Source of the DNA: Urechis unicinctus
Lineage: Eukaryota > Annelida > Polychaeta > Xenopneusta > Urechidae
Length of the DNA stretch: 64,000 nt
Direction of reading: 5' to 3'
Assembly (NCBI GenBank): GCA_034190875.2
Contig: CM067356.1
Span: 33,952,632 to 34,016,631, forward strand
A program made the translations under genes and the position numbers. Each line of letters starts with the position of its first letter. Positions within the stretch are counted from its first letter, which is position 1. Shown here one piece after another: positions 49,085 to 63,585 of this stretch. The notes below the pieces were generated by a model. The model had not been told where the DNA came from, made no database searches, and worked only from the letters and a program-made list of their open reading frames with translations.

Positions 49085-51740
49085 TTTGACAAAACAGGTT
49101 GATGCTCCCTTAGAAGGTTTGATATTATTTTCAGTCGGGCCACCGTGCCGCTAAGATTAGATGCTTACAGAGCAATCAGAAAGCCCATTATCTGGTCTAG
49201 GTTTCCATCCTTAACAGATACGGCCAGCGTAAAGAGCTTCGTGCAAAAGCCCACCTCCTAGTTTTCATACATGAATAAAGAACTACATGTCGGTACAATG
49301 TTGTTTGACCACGACTCTCTTGATCAAATTCCCTTCATTTGGCAAAATCAATAAAAAACGGAGGTGTCTTAACTGTTGAGTTATTACATCTTTGCTTCGG
49401 CATTGCTTCTGTTACAGCTCGTGCGAATCTAATCATTCATCATTGGTCAAATAAATTATACAACCTTGTCAAATAGCTTGAAAACAGAATCACTGAATTG
49501 TATCGTGCATCTTCTATGTTCTACTCATAATAGAAAGTTCATCATTTTTGTTGAGGCTTCAAAATAATGCGGAAAAAAGCCTTTTGAGAATCCTGGAGCG
49601 GCATTTTTCAAAAGCTCCATTGGTTTAGAAACCTGGCGAACTGTACAATGTGGGTGAACATGACTACCATCATCCTCATCATCACAATTGACATATTGTT
49701 ATACATAAGGTTAAGATTTATCGACGACGATGAGTGATCACACTTTAAAGCAATATACAGTATATCTTGCTATATATATTCTATTTCTTTACCTGATGGA
49801 GGGAACAGAATAATTGACAACGAAGTTGACGCAATTTTAGCTCTCGTGACATTGAATGAATGATATAAAAACCTAACCGACCATGATACGATGCTTTGTT
49901 TTTGCTATCTGTACGACATGAAGCGATGTTATCACCAAAATAACCCAACATTTGTCACATGCGTTAAAATGTTTCGTGTTTTTTTGTTTTTAACTCGGAT
50001 TGTTGAGCATCATTAATCAATGAATCAATAGGTTTGCCGTTTGAGGATCTGATAATTATGTGGTGAAATCTGCCACACTATGGTTTTAGAGCTACTCAAC
50101 AACAACAACAACAACTGTAGCTGACAATATGTGTAGAATCGCGTAAGGTACCTTAACTAAATTGAACGGAATTCGACCTGGACAGCTTGGAAAAGCTGTG
50201 TACATTGCAGGAAAGCGTATCATCAAATACAGATACGCGGAACTGTTAACAATCCTTCTATTATATGATTATTGACTTTTAATGGAATAATGACGAGGTG
50301 ATCGTCTGTGACCCCTGTCTGCTCTTGAGAATTAATATCAACCTTAACAGTTACACACCTCGACCACTTTTCAGTATCCCAAATGTCACACTTCTACGTA
50401 TACCTTGCATGTGCATCTACAATCACTAACCCTACTTCTTATTCAGATGGGAAATTTATACGTCACAAAACAGGTAAAAATAGACAAATAGTAGCAAACA
50501 GTAAGTGCCTTAACTATTTGGTGTCTTCTTCAATTAACTTACATCTAGCCATTGGATTTCCATCCCACTACCACATGTGAAGTTTGCCTTTTGGGACTGT
50601 CACTTGAAGTAACTCCATACATAATGTGAATGGCAGGAAAAAGTCGCCCGGGTGGAAAAGTATGTAACAAATTGCTTATTAATTCGCATTAACATGTTCG
50701 TGGTTGTGAAGGTTGATTTAGTTGCCAATATTCTACATTGCATGCAATTCAAGTAAAACTATTTAGGTACAAGAATGCTCTGCAAATAGGTTTAAGACAC
50801 ATAATGCACTTAACAAACCACAACCGGAAGTAAAGCATCCCATGCAAGAATGATGGATACAATACGCATGCAGGTATCTCTCTTTGGCCGCATTATTAAT
50901 GGTTGGTTGCGTTACACTGGCATGTGTTTCCGAAAACCAGAAAAGCTACTAAATCATAGAATCTATGGCTTGCCGATTTCATCTCTACATTTAAAGCTAT
51001 TACGTGTAGCCTTCTACTTTATTGTACGTATGTTTTATACTGCCTTTCAAGCGCATGAGAACTTTATAAACAATGTCGGGCTTTGTTTCAAATACTAACT
51101 TCAATAGATTGGTAATTGTTCCTTAATTGTGGGTATTGCCATCATTATGAATAACAATCTCATTTGCTAAATACAATGCTTTGAGCCTCTTCTGTAAATG
51201 CAATATTGTACGCTATCAACTTGCATTAAAGGCTAACATAGCGTAACGTATCCGTTAAAGAGCCTTTAACTGATGCTCAGCGCAGGTAATTAGGCAAAAC
51301 GCATGGGAGGCGCTTTTTAGATCTTAGAAACGCATTTGATGTGCCATCTAGAGAAAAGCAGTGTTGCCGTGAAGCTCGTCCGATATAAATGACAATAATC
51401 ACATTTATACATAAAGGTATGGAACGGCCGCTTCAAAATGACCTGCTTGATGCATTGATGGTGATGAGCAAATATGACATAAGTGAAGCTCTGTTGCTTG
51501 GAAGGAGTAAGCCTCATCAGCCCCACTTTCTGACTCTAAAGCACACCATAAGCACTCAATTTACGGCAGCCAGCTGCTGCTTCGACCTCAGTTAGATGAG
51601 GGGGTGTATAAGTCAAATCTGTGTGGAGGCTGAGTGGTTGTAACCTCACACATCTCGTATATAAAGGCACAAGAGCACCAGGGACAATAATGTGGATCTT
51701 ATTGGCGTACCATTTTAGACATGAACACCATATAAATACA
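49085..51740. repeat. Duplicated block epsilon, copy 2
   Basis: This follows epsilon copy 1 (16,863-18,540), with about 1.2 kb of additional DNA at 49,200-50,440. The best-matching part is 50,465-51,470. The extra part has a short CAA run at 50,099-50,116. No gene is recognised. Confidence 0.7.
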
Positions 51741-53800
51741 TTATCCAAAATTGGAATGAAATCCAAATAAAATTATATATTGACAACAAGTACAGTTGCA
51801 TAGCTGTTCAATACATGGAGATAGAAAGCACCCTTTCGTACACAACCAATACATCCAATGCCAGCGGTGTGTCGACGAGCAGCGTCACACACTTGCAAAC
51901 GTTTAAGCACAGTGTGTTGTTCATTGTCATTTAGGCACCACTTGTATTTCGATCTACATCTACACTACTTTCTCGAAATCGCATATAATGGTATTGATTG
52001 AATCCTAATCAGTGACGTGGCCTGTCTTTGGGCTATTCTGTTTAGTTATTTGTTCATTCAATGACCGAATATTTTTAACAAATAAATAGAATAAGATCAT
52101 TAGCTCCTGATCATTAATGATCGTTTCTATGGGGGTTGTGTCATGAACGCTTTATCAATTGTTATCTTAATGCCATAAAAAGGGTATTGCTAACGTGTGT
52201 TGTTTATTTGTCATAACCATTATATACTCTTAAATGCCTTCTAAGAATTATTGCAAGATAAATTGCTTACGGCGTAATGATGCTGCTACACCATAGACTA
52301 TGAGGTATGTGTACGGGACTGGATCTATTTCTGTTAATTTATGCTATTATCTATCAATGTAGCAAATACCGACTTTCTTAGGTAAGTTACATCGGTGAAA
52401 ACCCACAGAATCTGAAGCGCTAACCGATGATAGAGAGAAGCAAAGTATGTAAACAAATTGTTTACTGCTTTCACATTGTGACTTGGCACAAAGCCATGAA
52501 GTTGTATATGGATAGTTTCATTCTCATTTGCCGTTTTGTTGGGTCATTTATAAAATATTTGAGTGGTTGTATAACATTTGCCTAATATAAACCAAGAACG
52601 TGAAACATATGATATCAGGGATAATGATTAGGATATGAAAGACATAGTGATTAATGGAAAATAAACATCATTGTGGTTTCGCATAAATAGGGGTGTGCAG
52701 GGCGCAGGATTCATTTAACACTACGGTTGGCTGGTTGAGATAATTTTTGGGTTCTGCAAATTTGTTCAACATCATGCTTTCGTCACATTCAGGTGTTGCA
52801 GTCAGTATCATATCTTAACACGATGTCTAAGGAAACACGCTTTAATCTTATTTTAACTAAGAAACAGGAAGCCTATCGCTTTTGTTATCCCCATTAGTTC
52901 GACAGCAACCACGTTTTTGTGAAGGATTAATAATATTCGGATACATTGCAGCCCAGTACATTGTCATTTTGAATATATTGTCTCGTGTGGGGCATAAACG
53001 CCATTATTGTTTGAAATATATCTCTAGAACGATGTTAGTAAAGTTGGCACATGTGTCCCAAGAATGAGTGTAATAGTCAATATTGCGGACAATAGCTGCC
53101 ACACATTGATCCCATTAGAATTAAAGCATTAGATTAAGACAAACCAAGTAAAATGATATGTAAAGTAATATTTGTGTTCGGACGACAACACCTGTGCAAA
53201 AGCCCATTTCGTGCAGATTGAATAAGCGACATAAATTAACTGTGAAATTTAGATCATTGTCGGAAAAATGCGTAGTTAGATAAAAGGTAAATATGCTACC
53301 ACCAAAATACATTTAACCATACGCTGGTTTGCTAAGTCATAGATTGTTAAACAGAAATAGTTATTGTTCAAGCAGTAATGTTTTGCGTTAAATTGCAATT
53401 TTACCGTGAGCGTTTTGTAACATCACAAACCTTCGATTTGTGAAGAATGACTTTTCATTACAAAATTTTAATTAAATATAAACCTTGAATTATTCTATTG
53501 ATAATAAAGAATGAAATATAATGTACCATAGAAAGACATCCCTGATGACAACCAAAAACCGACCTCCCTGTCTGCGACGATTCATCGCATTCCTTCTGAC
53601 GTCCAGTTATCCAACTCGAAACTTACCACCAGCATTCATAGCATTTTGCATCGTTCACAATTAACTGCAATGACTTGCGTGAATACATTCAACAGAATTA
53701 GCGACTCCGCATTGGTAAACACTCGTTATGACAGTGTTTTATGGTCAAGATTTGAGACTGTATGACATCAAACAATGAACGGAGCCCATTATGATTAGGC
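51741..53800. repeat. Duplicated block zeta, copy 3 (partial)
   Basis: Matches begin near 52,000 ('ttagttatttgttcattc' region against 20,246 and 32,740) and are clear at 52,935-53,035, 53,520-53,620 ('ctgtctgcgac' and 'ctgacgtcca') and 53,710-53,770 ('ggt(a/g)aacact...gttatgac'; against 21,395). The last third of zeta (copy 1 from 21,480) is not found here. The first 250 bases are unassigned. Confidence 0.65.
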
Positions 53801-54578
53801 GTTATGATTTATAGTTTCATTTTCGCATTTGCAGGTCATATTGAAAATACCTGGCCATTAAACCATCTAAGGATAAAAATAGTTGGCTAAATATAAAACA
53901 CTAAATACAATCAAGTTTCCGCATGCTGTTTCAAATTTTCAAATATGTTTTCGGTTGTTGTCTGTCAGTCTTATATTATATGCTTAAACTCAATTATGTT
54001 TTAAAGCATCGCGTTCGTTGCTAGACCATGTAGCTTTTATCTCCGCCTGCTTGTCCAATAGGTAATAACACGATGGAGATGCTGAATAGATGCGTGAATG
54101 TACCATATCTTATTACTATCGATATTAGATATAGATGTATATACATATATCTATGCATATGCATATATATATATATATCTATATATATATGTATATATTT
54201 ATATGTATATATTTATATGTATATGTCTATAAATGTACACATACATGCATATATACATATGTACATACATACATTTTTTACACACATACATACCTACCAG
54301 CATAAATACACACATATACATAAGCATGCTATATACACAATAAGATATTTATATATATAAATATCTAACTCTCAAGCACTATTTGATAACTATGATTTGC
54401 ACCCTCATATCATAAGCAAAACTTTGCTGCAGGAATATAGAAATGATGACACAATCGTCTCATTTATCAGCAGTCATTTAAGCTGTAACCACTCCATGCA
54501 TTGGGATATATCGAGGGACAGTTTCATTGTATGGAACCGTGTAATACACTTGCATTTATTATAATTGATGTAGTTACC
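53801..54578. repeat. Spacer with a degenerate TA/CATA low-complexity tract
   Basis: 54,115-54,360 is a mixture of TATA, CATA and TATG units (a 95-codon frame through it is an artefact). The remainder is unassigned AT-rich DNA. Confidence 0.7.
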
Positions 54579-54725
54579 GGATCGCTTGCTGTAAAATGAC
54601 TCTATGTTTTGTTTACTGATACATATCGTGGATTGCTAGCTGTTGAAATGTTAACTATATTTATCTATACATAAGGATTGCTAGCTGTGAAAATGCCACT
54701 TTGTTTAGTTTCCTTATGCATACAT
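54579..54725 (+). repeat. Three-copy minisatellite of about 47 bases
   Basis: The motif 'ggattgctagctgtgaaaatg' occurs in slightly changed form at about 54,580 (ggatcgcttgctgtaaaatg), 54,631 (ggattgctagctgttgaaat) and 54,676. Each is followed by a T-rich arm containing 'tttgttta' or a variant, and by 'atacat'. Confidence 0.75.
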
Positions 54726-54959
54726 TATATTATGTCCTATCGTTCAACAATGTTTGCAGAATCAGCTACGCTTATTTGTTGTATTTTGCATGATTATACA
54801 ATGTTGATTGCAATAAACTTCTCGTTTGATAATTTGATGTAAATTCAAATGCCTTGCTACAGTCTATGTTCTGTTGATAGTCAACCTCCAACATCGTTGA
54901 TAAATAGCATTGCCACACAAAATTTCCATAATGCAAGGAATTGGTCATCCATTGGTTAA
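54726..54959. other. Unassigned spacer before the second LDR
   Basis: No recognised content. It ends in 'gttaatcat' just before the LDR match begins at 'aggtaac'. Confidence 0.35.
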
Positions 54960-56137
54960 TCATAGGTAACTATAGAACTCAGCTCTCGTTGTTGCTAAAA
55001 AAGTCCGGTCTTTGCTCAATCATTTCATTTGAAGTGCAAATAGAATATCCGATATCGTAACTTCACCACCGAGTCTCGTCAATAAATGTAAAGAACAAGC
55101 CCAATTCGGTTGCGACACAATCGAATATGACACCCAAATTTAAATGAAAGACAATTGGCCGGATTCACATATGCGAAATTGTTGCAGATTGACTTCACAT
55201 ATATTAAATGCAGTCTCATGACGCGTACCAGCCGCGACCGTGTAAAACTGTGGTAATCAGCAGACTGGGATTCGCTTGCAGTGAAAAGGACTGAGCGTTG
55301 GAAATCTCATTTAGATCAGGAGAACTATTGGGTATTTGCCGCAGCTCCGGTATTGCAGCTTACAGGATAAATATATCACTCGGGAATGGTCGACGTCTTT
55401 GCCATTCAATTTGCCTTTTGAATTTATTAATGATGTCTGCTTTCAAGGATGTCCTGTGGTCAGCCGAATGTTGGGTTGATAAACCTTGCTTGTATTATCG
55501 CTCATGTATGATCAGCTCATCAGGCAGGGCATTTGTAATGCTGCTGTCCCTGTGGCGTTAACAAAAATTACTCAGCAACGATCCTACTATTAGTTGTCGG
55601 GTTTATCGCCATGGATATATTATTGTTTGACATACATATGTGGCATCAAATGACTGTAAACAATGCCTTTGATAAATGACTCGTGACATGAGGCGTTGAA
55701 TTGCCGGTTAATGCATCGAAGTATTGTTTAACCTCAGAAGCTATTATCATTAAAATAGGCACGAATGCCTGCATCCTAATTGTTCTTAACAACAGGGTCA
55801 ATTATTATAATATACGTCTTGGGGATTTATGCAACACGGTATTCGCTATATTAGACTGTGTATTTCTCATGGCACTCTGATTGATGTGGATGTCGATGTT
55901 TGTGTAATCGGTGTCGACATCAGACCTGTGGTGCCTCATTACATCCTACGTGTGTCATGTGACAAATGTTCGAATGCCGTGGTTTGTAATCAGCTTGGTA
56001 AAAGAACAAATGACCCGTTAACCAGAGGCACCATGGAGGAGTGGACATTTTCACCGATAGCCCCGTTTGTGCCGAGATTAGTACCGAGCCTCTGTTAGAT
56101 TGTAAAAAGGTCGCAAATTTCGAGGCTCATATTGACA
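54960..56137 (+). repeat. Long direct repeat (LDR), copy 2, right side of the array
   Basis: Same orientation and order as copy 1 (1-1,136). Differences are scattered substitutions and small indels: a 19-base insertion near 55,345 and a 24-base in-frame insertion near 56,033 relative to copy 1. The match ends at about 56,137. To the left it starts at the first base available in copy 1, so the true left end is unknown. Confidence 0.85.
55839..56030 (+). pseudogene. GPCR remnant, TM2-TM3 segment (sister of 861-1,055)
   Basis: The reading from 55,839 gives AILD, a stop, LMWMSMFV, a stop, then SVSTSDLWCLITSYV and PWFVISLV. This is the same TM2-TM3 correspondence to the intact receptor as in the other LDR copy, with one additional stop. 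An overlapping frame (55,829-56,098) is open but unrecognised. Confidence 0.6.
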
Positions 56138-58577
56138 TACATATTGTCAAAGGATAACCATATTTTAAGAATGTATGGCGAGCTAAACATGTATATGTCA
56201 CATTCCATCATTTCGCGTTCACTTAATTGCTATAGCTTAAGTGTTGTGAAGGATAACGAAAACAGCGCATTGGCACCAGTAGACTAATGCTTATTTGCAA
56301 ACTCACATTTCATTGAATTATATTGAATAAAGCGTCCGGAAGAGCTTCAGAAATCTCGGCTAAAAACATCTGCGGGTTGCAATATACCAGGTGCTGTACT
56401 GGGTGGTTGTTATAGTCACGGAAAACAATCTATTCATTCTCTCTACGTTGGGCGTCATGTGCTATGTTCCATCTGATCAATCACTGCTGTGAGCCGTGGT
56501 GACAAAACGTCGCCATCAAGCAACCCGTCCCCTTCATTAGAATTAAATAGGAATCAAGATGGTTGCATTGAATGCCCCTGTGTATTAATCGTAGTGCATT
56601 AGTAATCCAGTCTCTTAGCAATTCCAATAGATTAAGCTCTTGCGTAATGGCTTTAAGTCTTGATCGATGGGAACAACGTTGTTAAGCTTTCTAATGTACT
56701 AAAATGTATAGACACAGCATATCACGTACGATCGTGCTTGCAGACAACGTTACATGTGTAACACTCTTGGCCAAGCAAATTGTGTTGCTGTTTGGAAAGA
56801 AGTCGAGTTACTTTAATCAGAAAATCAACGTCATTCAGTCGCTGCCATTTCCCAACCTTAACAAATATCCCAACTGTTTTCTATGAAGTGATATGGACAT
56901 TGCAGTGCATATCTAATCTGTAGATCTGTTAAAGAGGGTATTCGGCTAACGGCTTACCGTAACCACACCACATGAAGCTGATAATCGAACTCTCTACCTG
57001 CCTGCAGTAGGGGCAATTAAACAGTGCTTGTGGCAAAGTGTTCTGTGCATCGCATAAATCAACATCACCAGGCACATAAGCATGGTGATTTGGTACTTGA
57101 TGTTAATGAGATTGCACCAGACAAATATAGTACATGCTACATGTGTATTGTAGTCCATGATTAACAAATGAGTGTCACACATATTGCAATATATTTCTCA
57201 TTTTCATCACATCAAGGAGTAAGTATTTAAGATGATTGAGAGCTTTATTGATTCCGTCTCTGATAGGTGGCATATGTGCAGTGGTATGACTAGCATTAAC
57301 ATTAAATCGTTTCTTTACAAAGTCATCATTCTAAGCGCTAAACGTGAGTGAATAAATGGTAAATAATAAACCTTACTTAGGATATGTTTAGCTTGCTGTA
57401 ATTGAGTCAGCATCAGTAAATATAGATATTTAGCCTTGCGGTTGGCAATGCTTGTAAATATACAAGAAATACCAAATGTTTGAAAACCCTGTGCCTAGTC
57501 ATCTAAGACCCTGATGAACATCCATCCATTAGTATGATGTCCCGGGGGTTAGATATTCTTTGCGTGTGGATGTGGGCGGTCCCAAAAACTTTGCGAACCT
57601 TGTTGCAATCGGGAACTGCGGCATTTCAGAAGTGTGGAAGAGTTGTGTATTCTATGTGATATTCGCCATTGAATCGATTCACTAGTATCAGAGAGAACCA
57701 TAAGTAGAGCAAAAGGATATATACGTTCACAAACAATACCTAGGTCGCGTGAATAGGAGCAACAATGATCTGATCATAGGCAATTTTGTCAGTCTACAGT
57801 TGACAGCATAGTCAATAATTGATATAAATAAATACATTGGTGAATTTGTACATACTTCCTTCGATACATCCATATATGTATAGATGTAAGCATAGAAGCA
57901 TTAATACATAGCTGCAAAAAGAACAATGATACATATATACATACATACATCGGTGCATACATACATAAGTGCGTACATATATACTCACGTACATTCTTAA
58001 ATATATACGCAGAAACAAATAGCTGATGCCAGTGACGTATGTAGCCCGTCATGTGATATATATTGCAGACCGTATGACCATGGAAAGCAGCAAATGCGTC
58101 TTTTCGGATCTGTCAGTGATTAATCGTCCGCTGCTTCTACCTCCCACGCGAGCCTTGGTGCGAATGGTCGCTTTCAATCAAAGTGGCAAGCGACACATGC
58201 TGTCAAGGTTTCAAGACTGGCTACGTGGAGTATATTTCACCATGAACTATTCATAGAACTTTTTTCATGATTCTTAATGAAAGGCGTTAAGACGGATTGC
58301 TGTGGTAGTGGAAGCGCGAACCTTTAGGAATAACAGCCAGCCTGACAGCAGCAGCTAATAACGCATCAATGACACACCCAGTATCTATATGAAGATGCTT
58401 TATTAATTGATGCGTGTTATTTAATGCTTTTTTGTCTTATGCCTCCATTATTCTAATCATTCAGTCGAATCAACCTAACAACAAACAAACCGGAGAAGTA
58501 CAATAATATGTGCTTATGCTTAAATATAGCCATGCCTATTCTTGTAGTCATTTTACATCAACAAATTCATGCATGCG
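56138..58577. other. Unassigned AT-rich DNA right of the array
   Basis: No gene, RNA or duplicated block is recognised. 57,860-57,990 contains short degenerate CATA units. The open frames here are short and featureless. Confidence 0.5.
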
Positions 58578-59500
58578 TAAATATATACATACATACATAC
58601 ATACATACATACATACATACATACATACATACATACATACATACATACATACATACATACATACATACATACATACATACATACATACATACATACATAC
58701 ATACATACATACATACATACATACATACATGCATACATACATACATACATACATACATACATACATACATACATACATACATACATACATACATACATAC
58801 ATACACATACATACATACATACAGACATACATACATACATACATACACACACAACATACATACATACATACATACATACATACATACATACATACACATA
58901 CATACATACATACATACATACATACATACATACAGACATACATACATACATACATACATACATACATACATACATACATACATACATACATACATACATA
59001 CATACATACATACATACATACATACATACATACATACATACATACATACATACACATACATACATACATACATACATACATACATACATACATACATACA
59101 TACATACATACATACATACATACATACATACATACATACATACATACATACATACATACATACATACATACATACATAAATGCATACATGTATACAAACA
59201 TATATAAATATAAACATACCTTAAAAGATGCATACGTACATATATACTAATATACACACTTACATGAATACGTAAATACATACATGCAGCCATACATGCA
59301 TGCATACATACATGCGTGCATACATGCATACACACATAAATGCATACACACATAAATGTATGCATAGATACAAACATATATACATAGATACTCACATACG
59401 TACATACATGCATACTTACATGGATGCATAAATGCATATATATATATACATACATACATGCGTACCTACATACATGCATGCATACATGCATACATACATA
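58578..59500 (+). repeat. Long (CATA)n microsatellite with degenerate right border
   Basis: 58,578-59,178 is nearly pure CATA (about 150 units), with rare variants (ACACA, AGACA, GCATA). 59,179-59,500 is an aged border of CATACATG/TGCATA-type units. The large open frames on both strands (up to 312 codons) are artefacts of the stop-free repeat. Confidence 0.98.
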
Positions 59501-61099
59501 AAAGAGCCGTTAACACACGATTGAGGCTAAATTATAATGATTATCTGCTGTATAGGCGATCTCATATCAGTCGGGTGTCCTATGTTTTATTGTTATTACA
59601 TAAGAGGATGGACACAATTTTGCATCAATATCCATAAACACCAAACAGAAGATACAAGCGTGTTTATCTCCACATTTGAAAATTAATCCAATGCGGAACG
59701 ATAATCTTCTTCAGTCTGCTGAGTAAGCAATAAATATTTGCACGAATCGATGCTTCATGCAAATAATTCGCGAAATTTAATTATTTGGAGCCAAAAATCA
59801 TTCTAAGACGTTTTAATTATATGAAATGGATAATAATGGTGATAATTATCATGCTGTCAATGATGATTATTATGATGATGACAATAATAAAGATCATGGT
59901 GACGATGAAGATGATAATAATGATGATTTTGATTGCGCCTACGCATGGCCAATCCATCAATTAACATCAGGTGTGTTTCGGTGGTTGAAAGTATAACTGA
60001 ATTTATGTGGTGTGATACTTCTCTGTCATCTTCTCCACAACACTGCAAATTAGAAACAATTCATTGGTGCATACATGCGATGGCCTAATTGAGTATTAAT
60101 CGCCCAGTATGAGTGGTGTATAAAACCAAATGCTGCTATTATAGAACAATACAAAATATTGACGATATAGTGAATAAAACTAATTCAGTTAGTCCTGTGA
60201 GGGATTTAGTTGGCATTCTACATGAATGTATGTCGACTTAATGACGCCGCGTCACTTTCCTCATATAATTTACGAGCCATTGTGAATATCAGCCAAGAAA
60301 TTGGAAATGTCCCATCGGAATCAAAGTTAGCCGTACATGGTCGATAGAGTGTACGTTGATTATTTCTTCAGATGTGCCCAACCATGTGTAGCTAGCCATG
60401 TTGTCAACCGTAAATATGGTAATTGATTTGGCGAATTACGTGCTAATCTTAGCTAAACATTTACAAGTAATTATTATTTCGAATACCGAACGCTCAGAAT
60501 TCTATCTATTCGAACAATATCTAATGTCTAAGTAATGCGTTGCAATTTGTCGGTGTTCAGTCTACTTTTTAATCTTGACAGCTATTGGCGATTCAACAGT
60601 ACGCAAAACCAATCCATCAACATGTGTTCTACAATAGAGGCCTCAGCATTGTGTATAAGTAAGTCAATTCTCACAAACACGAATGGACAGAGAGCAAATG
60701 ACTCGAGACATCTCTAATGGAACGCTTCTGTATGCGCATGCTCGTCGTCATCTTACAAGAATATCCAAACGATTATTACCGATCACATGATAAACAATAC
60801 GACTGGGGGTGTAAAAACCACCGACAGTATACTGGACCAATATTTCATTGATAATATGCGCACTGCATATAACCTGTCGAGCAAAAGTTGTTACCTCAAG
60901 CAACATATAACATCCGTAAAACAGAATTATGTTATCATCGTTTTGCATTTTTGCTTTGATCTACGTGGAGCATTTGGGAAAACTGTTCCTCAAAAAACTA
61001 AAATGTGGGTTAAATTTGGGCTACAATTTTGTCGATTCTACGGTCGGAAAGACATTTGTAAGCACACAATGTTTATCAATACAAAAACAAATTTTATGT

Positions 61100-61103
<4 letters not shown>
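59501..61103. other. Unassigned AT-rich DNA with a short ATG/ATA-rich run
   Basis: 59,826-59,935 is a low-complexity run of gat/aat triplets (with a minus-strand H/Y-rich frame). Nothing else is recognised. The open frame 60,787-61,161 runs into the CA repeat and has no domain. Confidence 0.5.
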
Positions 61104-61160
<57 letters not shown>

Positions 61161-61396
61161 GAGATATATATATATATATAGAGATATATATAAATATATA
61201 TAGATCTATATATATATAGATATTATATATATAGATATATATAGATATATATATATATATATATAGATATATATAGGGATGTATATATGCATCTATTCAA
61301 ATATATATAGGCATATATAGATACATATATATATATATACATATCATATATATATATCTATATATATATAGAGAGATAGAGAGAGATTATATAGAA

Positions 61397-61443
<47 letters not shown>

Positions 61444-61515
61444 ATTTATATGCATAAAATTTGGTTTTTGTATGACATCAGATACTTACATTTGATCCTT
61501 TTACATTTTATGTTC

Positions 61516-61546
<31 letters not shown>

Positions 61547-61771
61547 GGAGATAGAGAGAGATATAGAGAGAGAGATAGATATATATATATATATATATAT
61601 TAGATATATAGATATGTATATATCTCTATATAGAGATCTCTATAGATATAGAGATCTATATATATATAGATCTAATATATCTATCTATATAAATCTCTAG
61701 AGATATAGATATAGACATATATAGATCTATATAGATATATAGATATATAGATATCTTATATCTCTCTATAT

Positions 61772-61849
<78 letters not shown>

Positions 61850-61860
61850 ATATATATGTA
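61104..61860. repeat. (CA)n - (TA)n - (GATA/GAGA) composite tract
   Basis: A (CA)n run at about 61,111-61,142 passes into TA and GATA-type repeats (61,143-61,440), with a short unique island (61,441-61,515), then GAGA/GATA-rich sequence (61,530-61,780) and pure TA (61,781-61,846). The 61,600-61,780 part is full of short palindromes such as 'ctctatatagagat' and 'agatctatatatatatagat'. Confidence 0.95.
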
Positions 61861-63585
61861 AGTATCGAGGTCATACATGTCCTTTGCATTAAGCATCGAT
61901 TACGGGGTTACTGATATTACCTCAAGAGTTTTAATTTACCTGATGGTCAAGGGAATGGAGGGAGTCATTAAGAGAATGTATTCGTCGAGTAAACAGACAA
62001 ACGTTTTGCTTATCAGTCTTATGGAAAGTTTGTGTTTCTTTTTAATCTCAATCAAATGGCATCGAGAGTAAAGACCTCAAATTGATTCAAAAAGTATCGG
62101 CAAACTGTATAGATCTGATTTTCATTTGGCAATAGTAATGAAAGTTAGGTAGATGAAAATTGTCGTTCGCACTTACTATCGGACTGAGTACGCCGTTTAC
62201 CAACTTGCATCCGTGAAGGTAATGAAGCAGCAATGGATAATATTCCTGTAGTGCAAAGATTTGTCGACCAAAAGATAACCATGCTTGACTTGTATTTCAA
62301 AACTGTTATAACATTTAGTTATCTATAAGAAACTGAGGTGCAATCATATTCCATAGATCTGCACCCGAGGACATTATTTACTGTATTTAATATGTCAATG
62401 TAATTCATGATTATAATTCATGGTCCATAGCTTCCCCACTCCTGAGACTGACTTTGCAATATCAACTGTACAAAACATTGTATATCGTATAAAAAGGCAT
62501 AAGTAAATATGGTGTTAAAGCTACAGCGCTTTTAGGGAGCCATTCACTGCAACGAGCATATCGTGTTTTGCTCCCATAATTAGTCACTATTGCGTTATTG
62601 TTAGATCGAATCCTTAAATACACATCTCGGCGAGTCATAAATACATCTAAGATTAAACAAATCTTTTTAAACAAAATGGACATGGGGCTAAAATTAATTC
62701 AGTGCGCTATTTTACATATCTACCACAATTATCTATGAATATTGCAGAAGGGTATTATCTTAATGGTCTATACCGCTTCTTGCACATGGGGAATACATAT
62801 GGTCCCATTTAATGTCCGTGATAAAAAGCGGTATCAGCATGTTATTGCTTTTGTAATGCCTTTGTTGTAACCCTTATCGCGTATATTATGCAGCCGCTGC
62901 TTTGAGCATGCCTTGAACAGTTTTAAGAGGAGCGTAAACCACCAGTCCATGAGCATGTGCTGTCCTAATTATTGGCAAATTAACAATAACAACAATCACA
63001 TTATTTGACCCATGTGAGACTGATCATTGATATATTACTTAATTTGAAATAATCTGACGCCTATGATGTGTTTGAAAATCATAAATACTCGCAAATTATT
63101 GATTACATTGCTGGTTAAGTTAAATAATTTCATCAACTGGCTAATGAAGCAATTGGTGCAGGCTAAGTTACCTAACCACGGCAAACATGTTCAAACATAG
63201 TATGGCAGTCGTTGTAAACGTGCTTCTGGTGAGGGAGATTTTTATGAGTATTTCTTGTTGGATGGACGATATACAGCAGTCCTATTGCGCCCGGTACCTT
63301 AAGATAGAAGCAGCATCGAATGAGTGTTTTTTTTGTCTTTCTATTAACTGACCCTGACCCTGTATACTCAGACGTTCGCACAATATAAGTGTATGTTGCT
63401 ACGTTCACTATCACTATTTTCGAAGCTTCAACTGCTCCGTAATCCGTCTTGGCACGTATCATTAATCATGAAAAATGATTTCTGAATATTTCATGAAGGA
63501 ATATATCTAAAGACGCTTGCCCGAATACTTGACGGCATACTGTAGATGTCGGGGTGATTGCCACATCTATTTATTTATGCGTGTA
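61861..63585. other. Unassigned AT-rich DNA
   Basis: No gene, RNA or repeat is recognised. The minus-strand open frame 63,172-63,462 is featureless. Confidence 0.45.

Noticed and set aside
58508-59491. Open frames up to 312 codons on both strands
   Set aside because: Same artefact of the (CATA)n tract.
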